NCBI RefSeq assembly: GCF_001949145.1
Contig: NW_019091361.1
Span: 2,310,579 to 2,374,578 of the forward strand
Direction of reading: 5' to 3'
DNA: 64,000 bases
From: Acanthaster planci
Lineage: Eukaryota; Echinodermata; Asteroidea; Valvatida; Acanthasteridae
Shown here in pieces: positions 11,201 through 23,200 of this stretch. The position numbers and the translations under genes are program-made. Below the pieces are notes generated by a model, which worked only from the letters and a program-made list of their open reading frames with translations, ran no database searches and was not told where the DNA came from. The stretch's first letter is position 1. Every line of letters starts with the position of its first letter.

Positions 11201-14200
11201 GCACAGCAGTCAAATGAAACGTTAGTAAACCATCCCTACCAAGCGCCATGGCTGGTTCGTACATAATCTGTTGACAGAGGGCTGTCCATTTGAAACTATC
11301 CCTTGCCAATTTGCTCCAGGGTTTTTTGTTTTTTTTGTATTTTTACAGCAAACTAATAAGGTACATATCCATCATTAGCAGTTATCCAAAAACCTTATGA
11401 AATTATAGTTTGAAAAGCATACTTGTTGGAAGATGGTTATCAGACTAAACTCTCTGTGAAATGAATTTTTTTCTGGGAAGCTGTCATGTTGAAGAAAATG
11501 AAGGATGGCCATTTTCAACCATGCAAATGCAATGGAAATTGCTGTCAGTAGTTCGTTTTAAATTCGGCAAGTATGCAAGTCATCATTTCAGTTGGCAATA
11601 CTGAATAGCTGCATTAGACTGAGTGAGAACGTGTCCCAGACACTGAATTTGGGCACTGAAAATGGGACCCGGCAACTTCTGATTTGAAATGGACTGCACC
11701 TTGAAAAAGTTTCCTTTGGTTTCAAAATCATTTGGCAGGATCTTCAACCTGATTTCACTGACTTCGCTGACCCAGTAACAGATGGTGCCACCCATCACTG
11801 AACAGATTATGAAAGAAATATTCCCGAGTTTCAGGAACAGGGCAGAGGACAGCGTGCATACCTGTCGTTAATTTACCTACAGCACAGTGGGTAACAATCA
11901 GATTGGCATATAGTGATATTGGTCAAGGATGTTGACATTTGAAAGTTGCATAACAGAACTGTCCACTAGAGCAAGGTCAGGGGTCACTTGGATCAGACTG
12001 ATCCACAACTAAGGTCAAGAAAAAAACGGCAGGTATTCATCACCAGTTTATAGAGCCACAAGGGTGCTATGGTATTTTTTTTTAAAAATTCACAAACATC
12101 CAAAGAAAAGTCCTGGCTTGTCCAAGAGGTTATAGATCTCTCTCAAAAGAGGTGCCCAACTGCATATTCAACGTCACCAGGAGTGTGTACAGGCACAAGC
12201 TCCATAAGCTCTCTAAGTGCGCACCTGTTGATCCAATTGTCTTCAAAATATGGTACAGCAAATGCCCGTCCCAAAAATTTAACTCCTAACCACAGATGCA
12301 AGTGGCAATCTGTAGGAAGTGACATCGTATGAGAGAGACCTATAAGGAAAGGGTTGAAGCCTGAACATTAATTTGCACGTTCGTGAAGGTATTTTTCATT
12401 TGTGCAACCACATTCAGAATACATGTAGTTGAAGAGAGAGCTGTTATTTAAGCAATGCAACTTGCACATGATCTAAATAAGTACTAGCGAGTAGGATCTG
12501 AACCCCAAATAAAGCATGGCTTTTACACAATCAAAGTGATTCCTTCTCTTACTGCTTTGTCACGCACAGCCTTGAATAACAGCACTCTCAAGGACGGAGA
12601 ATGATTCCACCCACAAGGTTCAATTGGGGGTTCTATCTTCTTGCTACTCAAGACTTGGCCTTGTTTCGTATTTTCTCCTGACCTGATACACCACCCCAAG
12701 CACAGCCCTTTACTTGGTTAAAATATGTGGATCTCTGGGCAAATACTTCCAGGAACTCATCTGGACAGCACTTTGGTTTGAAGATTTGTTAACCGCAATC
12801 TTCAAGAAATGTTGCTTTTGCTTGGAAAGCAGGGGGGGGAACAAAGCCCACTGTACTTCTAAAACGTCAAAGGCAACATGCTATCACTGCAGAAGAGTTT
12901 GAGTTTGAGGGGTTTCATGGGTATGGGAAATACTGGACTGTTTTCCCTCTGCATAAGATGACTGACAAAGAAAACCGGCCAAGACCTGATGCAAGATGGA
13001 CAAACGAGGAAGTGAGCGTCTAGTCTAAGAAAAGGCAAAGAGCATTTGCAAAGAGCGGGGTGAGAAATTCTAGGAGGAAATGCAAGGATGAATTCCAAGC
13101 AAGGAGAAGATCAGAGCAGAACCATCGTCAGGAGTTCAGCAAGCGGTATTTTCAAATGAGTAATCCACCTCTAGTATCAGGCCACAGATGAAGATCAGTA
13201 CATGCGAAATAGTAACATTCCAACCAGAAGTTGTTTTTAACTTTTTTACAAGAGCATAAAAATAACTGAAGCCCACAACTTCCATTCAACACACGGAGAG
13301 GAAAACAACTTGAAGCTTTAACATGTAAGGTCGTGAGTTGTGGTTGAATGCAATGCCTAAATCACCGACATAGAAATCGCTTGGATGATTTTTAGGCTTC
13401 TCTTTGGTTGTGTGTTTACACAGAAGCGCTGCCATCGACAATCGCAATTCTACAAACTAGCAGTTCATGCATCGGAAATTACTTCCTTCTTTCATGCACC
13501 AGTGACCCAATTATCTCCACGAGGTGACCACTCCGATTTTCCCGTTTGCTTGGAAAACATCTTCAAAAAACGAGTTGTAATACATCAACAATTTGTTTTT
13601 GTCTCTTTCAAAAGAAATATTTTTTTAAAAAATTGGATGCAGACCGCTGGGGGAAGTGGAAAAAGGCGAGAGTGGCCGACGGCTTGTGGCTCATAGCTGG
13701 TTGAGCGCCGTGTTGAATTCGTCCAGCTCATCTTGGAGTCTCTGGGCCTTCCCGCGCTCCTGTTCCAACTTGTCTGTGGAAATGTTTACATGCAAACTTG
13801 AGAGGAGTTGTGGGTTTCGGTTAGTCGCAACAAGAAAGGCAAAGATCTGTCTCAGTCAAACTGCAGGTGGCTTGGATTTTCTTTTTCTTTCTTTCGTTTC
13901 TTATACTTTGGGCGGGAAGATGTTTCTCTCCAAACTGCAGCAGCAAAAAGTTTCAGTGTTGTGAAAATACACTCATTTCGCTGATGTCAATTTAGACAGA
14001 GCAGTGCATGCATTTGATTTTCTTTCAGGCTGCAACACAGGGGGTTTTCCCATATAAAAATGTACATCCAAACCAACACAGTGCCAAACATCTGTGTAAG
14101 GCAATTCTGCAGCAGAATGACTGATTCAAACCAATCTTCACACAGAACAGGATTGGGTACAGGTCAAAAGTACAATGTAAATACTTTAAGACGAGGGCAA

Positions 14201-17200
14201 TTTTGCCCATTCTGGGAAGGGCAACTCTGACTTCAGTCGGGAAGTCACTCAGCTGCAATTTCAATATGTGCTCTATCAGTAATTATATTTCAGGCAACTA
14301 AAACATCTTTTGATCTGATACACCAATCCTATGCTTATAACTCTTAAGACTACACTCCAGATGAGGTATACCCTTCCAGCAAAAGGTATCAAATTACTCA
14401 AGATTTTAAGCCAATAACGTATTATTACTTTTTCAAATATTAAAACTAGAATTCTAGTTACATGACTGTCTTCACTGCCAATCTTATAAAATTACCCCTC
14501 CTCAAGCAAATCAGTGATTTGAATTGTCCAGATTTAGGTATTACGGCAACAACAGCGTCTTCAATTCAGCCTGCGAATATTCAGAGTCCTATTTTATGAA
14601 GTCCGTGCCTATGATTTCTGCAAACAACTGAGCAATAACTCTCCACTGCTCCTTCCAATCTTCTTAACACTGAAAGCAGGCCATGAAGGTGCAGAATTTG
14701 ACCGAGGCGGAACATCGTGTTGGAATCTCTGTCTTTACGCAGATGCCTTTGTCGGTGCTATTGGTTAGCGCTGAAGCAATCTGGGGTACACCAGTTAATG
14801 AATCTACAATGTCTTTGTGCGAAAGGTGCTTTGATCACAAAGTGTAAAGCAGAAGTGTTCTAGAGGACTAGCTTCTAAGGCGGAACACTCTACAAAAAAG
14901 TTGAAATGACCATAGAGATAAGGGTCATGGGGAGAAATGGCAACTGTCTTGAGCACTGGGTAGATGAATGGTCATGAGGGGGGGGCAGATCGACATGAAT
15001 GTGTTTGAGCAGCAATGCATTTAACATTCAAAGGGTATCCCATGTTGGTGCTGGAGCGCCTTAAGAACTGTGATTAGAGATTAGTTCTGATCATGTCACC
15101 ACAGCAAGGCAGAAGTGAGGTGAAGGCTACGACACCATTCAAGAATGAAATGCTTGCATTATAGATTATGCTTTAAGAACCCTTTTTCTTAGTTAAAAGA
15201 ACAGAAGAATCATCACTGACAGCTGACAACAATTGAACCTTGGTGCGTGTGGTATACTTGAGGGAAATTATGTTTGCCTAACATTCATCGACTCGTTAGC
15301 GCTATTGGAGGGGGGGACACAGAGGGTGGTACACATTAATGACGTAAAATGAGAGCAATATCAATTCTTGAGAAACTGCACTGTAATTATGCTTGCTATT
15401 CTTGTCGATAGAATTTTGAAGTCAATCTTCACTCCCAATCACACACAGGTATGTGTACCACCACAGTCCTTACAGCAAAACTGTAATGGCTCATGTCGTA
15501 CACGAGGTACTCCCGTCTTGTTCCCAACGACATGCACATGTGCTGCATTTACAAACAATCATGCTTGAGATAGCTCAGCATTGCCCAGCAACAGCGATAA
15601 AAGAATTTCTCTTGCAGTAATAAAGGCTTGTTTTTCGAAAATTTATCGCAAAAGGTCTCCATGTGACCTGGGCACAAAATGAACGCGGGACGTGACTTTT
15701 GATACTCATTGTCAATGACGGCTGCGCAGGGCAAAACGCAGAGGTTAACAACTTGAGCGCAGCTGCAGTACAGAGCCATTTGCGGAGCTCCGGCCCGTGT
15801 GAGCGCGATTGCTTTGCACGGGGTTACCGGTGAAGGAATCACCAAATACAACAGCGCTGCAGTCAAGTCCATCCCAAGCTCTTTGATAAGACCAGTCGCG
15901 AGTAGCAGATTGAACAAGGACAAAGGAGTGCTCTTGTCACAGTTCATTCAAAGGGCTCACGACTTGACTTGCAGCTGGATGGCATGTGATTAACGTGTAA
16001 TGGGCTGGATTACATTACTAACAGACAGACAGCACAGGTACATCAGAATTTTTTTTTGACGCAACAGAAGAACGGCGAAACTATGCAAGGCGCCAGGTTA
16101 GATTTAACCACACCAACTCTGGTACTTCAGAATTTCTGCCACAAAGTGAAAAACAAACGGCCACATTTTGACTCCTATTAAGGACGTACTATTGTAAAAG
16201 AAAACACTTGGAAATGCAATCACGGAAGAACGACACCTCATGTCTCCCGCTTCCTGTGAAATACCTGAACAAACTTAAAAATCCCTGAAACAATCAGCAT
16301 GCTTATTGATATTTACAATTTACAGGTACAAATCACACAAAATGACAGAAACCATCTTACCGAATCACCCCCGTCGAGTGACTGAGCCTGAGCATAAGGG
16401 TTTTAAGTTGGTTCCCAGAAATCTGGCGTTGGGACGTCTAGATACCAGCTGAGGTTGTTGGCAACTCATGTCGCACATTTTCTTTCTGTCTTCCTTTGTT
16501 TCAGTTTTTACTTTGAGCTGTCTTTCTTTGGTTAATGATTAATGAACTGAACTCCACACCCATGCTTGCAGGCGCAGTTTTGTAAACACAATACTTTCCA
16601 GGTTTTCAAACCGTACATGGGTTAACCATGGGGCTATAAACGGGATGGGTTAACCCCAAAAAGCTCAGTAGCCTTCATCCATGCCACTGAAGCTATTTGG
16701 CCATTTAAAAAAAAAATGGTTGCATTCGACCGGAATGCATGTATTAATACTGTGCTAACAGCATGCAAACAACAAGATGTGTTCTAAGTGATGCCAAATC
16801 AAGAACTGCGTGACGTTTTGAACCTCGGGGGTGCAGGGCCTTTACAGAGAACAATGCATTTTCCCAGAAAAAAATGAGCCAGAAATTGTTTTGCCAAAGC
16901 CTATACATATCGCCAATGTAATAACCAATCGTACTGAAAAATCAATGGTTTACAAATCTTTTCCAGTCGGAAATGTTCTGCTGTCTGATTTTTAAGCCGG
17001 TTACAAGTAAAAGATGGTGTTTTAAGGTTCTTTCATTGCTGACTTCAACGTGAAATGACTGTTATACAATCACATTTATTCTTGGCTCCAATGTTTCCCA
17101 TGTACTAATGATCTTGGCAAAAAAGCCAATGAAAATTTCAGTACCGTGTGCTCTGCCTCATGAATTACGAGAAAACTCAACAGGGTTGGCTACAAAAAAC

Positions 17201-20200
17201 CTCATCATTTTAACTCGTCCCAAATTGAAAGCTGTAATTGGCCTAAAACTCCAGCATTTTACTATCTTTGAATGCAAACTGTCCCTCCTTGCCGCATACA
17301 CAACTCCGAAATGTGATTAAACTCCTTGTTTTTACAGGATGCTATATATTTACAATGACTCTGATGATAGGACTCTAATGAACTCATTTGCTTGTTCCGT
17401 TAATTACATTTACGCTGAGATGATACAGTCATTATCATCTGGTTATACCAATGATCTGAATGAACGCAAACTCTAAACCATGCTAAGAACGGAATGCATG
17501 ATACAATAAGGATTGCACATAACCATGTATGAAAACCAAACATTGGCACTGGACTTTTCTTGTGGTAAAGTCAAAACTTGTCTCAAGAAAATGTGCCAGC
17601 TGAGATACAGATGTAACTGTCTACTTCGTACTGGAGGTTTTCTCCTTCAACTTCAGTCATCCAAAGACACCATCAATCTCTGATCGTTATAGTCATGCAA
17701 TCCGCCAAAATGTACTTCAGTTAGCTGGACGGCTATCAACATGTTAAACTCGGGATTCATGTTAGCAACTTTCTGGGGTCACAAAAACACTAAACTACAC
17801 GTAACTGATGCAGAGACGAGACCCAACACTACAGTACAACAGATGGCGAGCAAAGACAATACAGCACTGAAGACAATAGACTGGCAACCCAGTCCTCACA
17901 CAACACTAAAACCGGACAACTTACTAATGCTAAGAATAGAATCTGCTTTAATTTCTTGCAGATGTATGGAAAATCTTAAGATTCCCTCAGTATATTACAA
18001 TAAGAAAAATATATCCTTACTCTGCAAAAATAACCCTGGCTACTTGTAAACCAGATGCATGATTAAGCTAACTCTCTGAACCACATCGGCACAGCAAATC
18101 CATGCAAAGAACAGAATCCCATCTCTACCAGGAGACATCATTTTCTTTCAACTTGTTAATCTTCTATGATCACTTTCAGGCATTCTATTCATTTCAAACC
18201 ACCATCCATGCCAAAGGAAAACTGACAGCAGGAAGGAGGTGGGTTAACAGAAGGTGGGGGTTTTTAGTACAACGCTGCTGTGGGGACTTGGGACGGTAGG
18301 GATTTGATTGGAGTCTGTGGGTGTTCATAGGCGGCAGGATATGTGTTCAGTTATCTCTTTTCTTGATACTTAAAGAACCCTTCTCCAAAAGCGAACAGAA
18401 TTTATCGGAAGAAATCCCCTCAAATTGAATAACTTTCCTCCACTTGCACAATGCCACATAAAAATGAACGAGCAGGCAAAAGAAAAGTGAACATACAAAG
18501 TTTCATCCATGTTTATGACCAGATATGCGAAGTGCCTGATAAACTGTGAACACATGATGCTTGGCTTCTCATTTTCAGCGCAAAAATTACTTCAGTCTCC
18601 AGAAAAAGACTTAAAAATATTTGTTCTTTCCAATTTAGGTCATGTTTTGAATGGCTATGCACACATCATGAAATTGAACAAATGCTTTTTATTGTATCGA
18701 GTGACAGCGGAGGAATCAACTCATTTGGGGCACTGAAAGACATTCCAGTCCATTTGTGACACAAAACTGGAAGCAATGGATTCTTTTGTAAGATGTTGTG
18801 ACGTTTCTTAAGGGGGAATTTTTGGAGCAACTCTCTTCTAAACATTTGTCGTGACTTCTGTTTTCTTGTTAAACAGGAAGGGTGGGGAAAGGAGGACAAG
18901 GGCAGGAAATCTTGGAGGGCAACAAAACAATAACAAAAAATGTGAACTCGGGATTAATGGGTAAAAGTGAACTCTGTGAATGCCGACTCTAGAGCAGTGT
19001 GAGTTTTTATTTCAAAAGACTGATGGAGATGAGTGAAGTCAAAATGACACAGGCTCAGCAGGGTGAGCATGCAACAAAGCAGGGCATGTACAAAAAAATA
19101 CCAGAACAATACAAAACAAAACCAAACCATCTCACACAGAGACAAATATGAAAACAGCGGGCCAGAAACACAGGAAGTAAAGTTTGAGCTGGAATGTCTG
19201 GGTGCCTTCATCCCTAATTGAATTGAGGCAGTATGAGACAACCACAACTCAGAGCTATGTGAATGTACATGTATCTCGCCATACGGAAGGAAGGAAGGAA
19301 ACCAAGTGAGACATCCATGTTTGTATCAATACTTCTAAAAAAAGCCCATGTTTATGTACGTACAAAGATGTTTTCAGCGTTGCTTTTTCCATATCTCAAG
19401 TACTATTCCACTAAAGCACGTTATCAATGCTGCCTCAATCAAACATGCAACATCAGTAAAACGGCACTTTCGTTTTGTTGCGTGCAAACAATGCACCTAC
19501 ATGTATCATACAAAGGTGTACTGCATACTATTTGTCAAATTGTCTCTAGAATCAATTAAGTGTGGGAATAAATCAAAGTCTGTAGCGCGTTTTTGAGTAT
19601 GTTCTTCACAGTCCGTTTTCATCTCATTTTGGTGTGTTCTGTGACCTGTGCGTGTAAGTCAAGATGTCCGCGCTGTGGACAGCTTCAAAATCTTCTGCAA
19701 GGGGACTGAAGAGTTTAGCACTCTGGTAATTCAATAAGGATCCATGGAGTGAATCATGTTATCTTTGTATATACATGCACTGCCACCGAGGGATCAATCT
19801 GTAAATTCGTCTATCCACCTGCTGGCAATTTTACATGTTTCATCTCAGTTTCTACTCTTGCCCAAATAGGAAAAAGACAGAGAGTGTTGTAAGACATCCC
19901 CTCAGAGTTTAATTTCACCGAAAGCTGTTGCTGAAGGACTTAAAATGTCTGGCCCGTGGTTGTTTCATTCCCAAAGGGATTGGCATTTTCTTTTATTGCA
20001 GTGAACTCTCAGACTTTTCATCACTGATGTGGATATTATTTTTGCACATGAAATTCTGTCAGCCGGAAACTTGCTGAAATTGATCAGTATGAAATATTCA
20101 ATTGTGAATAACACTGGCACGTTCTTCGGAAATACACGCTTCATTTTGTTTCATGATAACTTATTTTTTCTGACTCCCCCCATCCATAAAAGAAACAGTT

Positions 20201-23200
20201 TTTCTTTTTTTTTCTTTTTTTTGAAAGGTCAGCTTTTAAAGGGCAAAACTGCGGCACCATTCATGTAAAACTGCAGCACAATGAACACTTCCACACACTT
20301 CACTGCACAATCTCTCAGATCATCTTTAAACAGCTCCCGGCCATATTTGGTAATGCATATTTTTCTGACATCACAGGCACTATCCCACAGCAACGCTGGG
20401 GGAAAAAAAATGCTAGCCTGGTGGACATACACAACAGGGACTGCCCAAGACTGTACCATGTACGGTACACGCCCCTCATGGCCCATTGCAGGCATACCAC
20501 TGGGACATATCTGGCATTCTGACCACAGATTAGCATACACACGTCAGGAATGTCTGGCCCTGATTTCTTTTAAAACTTGCAACTTAAAGGGGCTGTATCA
20601 CAGGTTAAGACATACTGTGACCAATGGAACAGGTACAGAGAAAATAAAAAACATTGACACTGCAAGAAGCAAGCACTGAAAAACCAGGGACAAAACATAT
20701 ATGGACCGCTGACAAAATGAATAAAAACAAGCAAGCATACGAACAGGTGCAGATATCATTTCCACTCCATTAAATTGTGCCAGATTAGTAAGTTTATGAC
20801 AGGAAAGCTGCATGTTGAAAACAATGGGTGTCAGGCAAGAAATTAACAAAAGCTGGACACAAAACCCCAAAAGTTCAGCTGACAGTTAACATGTTAAACT
20901 TTTCCTGAGAAAGAAGAATGTTGGTTATAAAGCAACGGAATAGATTGGCAAATTGAATTTGGGTGAAATGTAAGAGATGTAGAATAAAAAAACAACTTGG
21001 CAATAAAGAGGTGTAGTTTAAGGGGGGGCATTTGAATAAGAAAACTCTGGTTAAATACTGAAGATACATACATTCATACTTGTGGGTCCAAGAACACAGT
21101 AGAAAACGTGCTCTTTTGTGTTAATATGATTTGAAACCAACCCACTTTTGGCTACAGAGACTCAAGGTAGTTTTACACCTGCAAAAACCAGAGGTAAAAC
21201 CAACCCAGATTTTTGTCTTTGACATTTCAAGCCATAAATGCTTTCTCGTCATTTTAGATTCAACTGGGTTAGTTCGCTGAAACAAAAGGCTTTATTCAAA
21301 CAGAACCTGATAGCAAGTGAATTGTACGGACTCATTTTATACTGTGTTCATGTAAGAGAAACCCAAGAGACATGGCTGGTGGTTGTTTTGTTTTTTTTCT
21401 TTCCCCTGCGCACACTCAGTGCCGATAAAAAAGAATCTACACCTAACACACACAACTTATTTCCAAATTTCCATTTTTTTCCTAAAAATACTAACACCTG
21501 AATCACTGCATATACATGAAAAGGAGCTTCCAGGATTGTTCACTAGCACTATGGTTTCTAACATTTACAACACGATAAACAACTACATACCAAAAATCTC
21601 CACACAACATTCTACTCGGACAAAAGTTACCGAAACAACAACTGTTACATGTACCTCACCTGAACAGTGACAACAAAACCTACATTGGTACCTGAGCATT
21701 ATGGGTTCAATATCCCGACAATGAATCTCATCATCTCCTGATGCTTTGCTAGCATATAGAAACCCTGCTTATCCTACGCCTAGGGAACGACGGGCAGTGA
21801 ATCTACCCACGGCACGCTCTGCCGGGAGCGCGACACTCACCTTCGGCGCTCTCCAGCTGGACTTGCAGAGTTTTGAATGACCGGTTAGTGAACTCCTCTT
21901 GGTTTGCCAACTGAGGTCAGAGAGAAAGACAGACGAGGGGAGGAGAAGAAAAAAAACAAGATTCAGAAGACAGAGAAAAGTTAACGACAATTTTTTGGGA
22001 TGAGCTGGGGAAATCCCAGAGTTAACTCAGAGAGAAGCCCACACAGTCAGTTGACACAGACAGCTTAACCCAAGCAGTTCAGCAGGTGCCAAAGTTGATG
22101 TGTAACCTCAATGACAAAGAAACAGGCTGTTGGGAAGTTCTAAGTGGGGCTCATGTAAGCATGTGTACGATGTGTTTGTTAGTATAATTGCGCAGTATTT
22201 CAGCAGAGAAATTTAACTTGGAGGCTAGGCATGGACTTAAAATTTTGAGTGAAACACAAGTGGTCTTTGACTCTAACATGAGGTAAACTTTGTTGGAATG
22301 TTACACTGTATTTTGATTTTCTGCTGACATAGGTACACTTGTGAAAACTGAATAACTTGCTCAGAAGTCTTATTAATTCACGTGGACATTCTGAGTCCTC
22401 ACCGACAGTCATTTTTACATCAGCTGCACGTGGGACCTAGGCATACAGGGTCAGAACTTACGGCCTCCTTTTCAGCGGTCAGCTCCTGTACTCTGACAAG
22501 CAGTTGCTCCTCTGCATCAGAGGCCTTCTCGTATCGAGCTTCGGCCGACTTGTGGGCGGCCTGCAAGTTGCTGACCTGTTCTGTTAATTCGACGAGCTTA
22601 CTGCAGAGAGACCAGGGGAGAAAGTCTGGGTAAGCATTTGATAAAAGATGACAAGAGGCCGAGGGACAGACAACCTAACGGAGACAAGAACACAGGAACT
22701 ACGCTGTCAAGTATAAGTGTAGGTATTCAAAGCAGATGGACAGTTTGTTTGACCACTCTTTTTGTTTAACTTCACGCACCACGTGAAACAACAATGCTGA
22801 ATCTTCGGGGACCCTTTAAGGACAAGGCAGATTTTAAAGAAAAGGGACAACATTAAGCAGTTAACGGGTCATCAGCTGGCAGAAGCGAAAGAAAATATTC
22901 AAATAGCACCAGTTTATTTACTTGCCAACGGTTTTATTCCACACCGCATTTGTCCCCCATGTAGTATTATTTTCAGCCAAAAAATACCAACAAAAATGAC
23001 AGACAAACAATCCTTCACAAAGTCGGACTATACAAATGTTAAACCCTGGTGATCATTTGCTCAAGATTTGGGCGCCATTTCCCACAGTGTCATTGCTTCT
23101 AAATGATGCCATGGAGCAATATTTGCTGGAGCGGCCGGCCATGGGCCAAAGTCACTGAAGGCTTTTAAACATCTCCGCTGCATTTCAACACAGGGAATAC

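Noticed and set aside
12700-12770. CAG/ATGAGTTCCTGG as a fourth exon 9
   Set aside because: The frame gives DEFLEVFAQRSTYF and runs past residue 284 without a stop; there is no heptad pattern.
15780-15993. Plus-strand HGVTGEGITKYNS resembling the histone H2B C-terminus (HAVSEGTKAVTKY)
   Set aside because: The similarity is short and gapped, upstream sequence does not match H2B, and the opposite strand is equally open.
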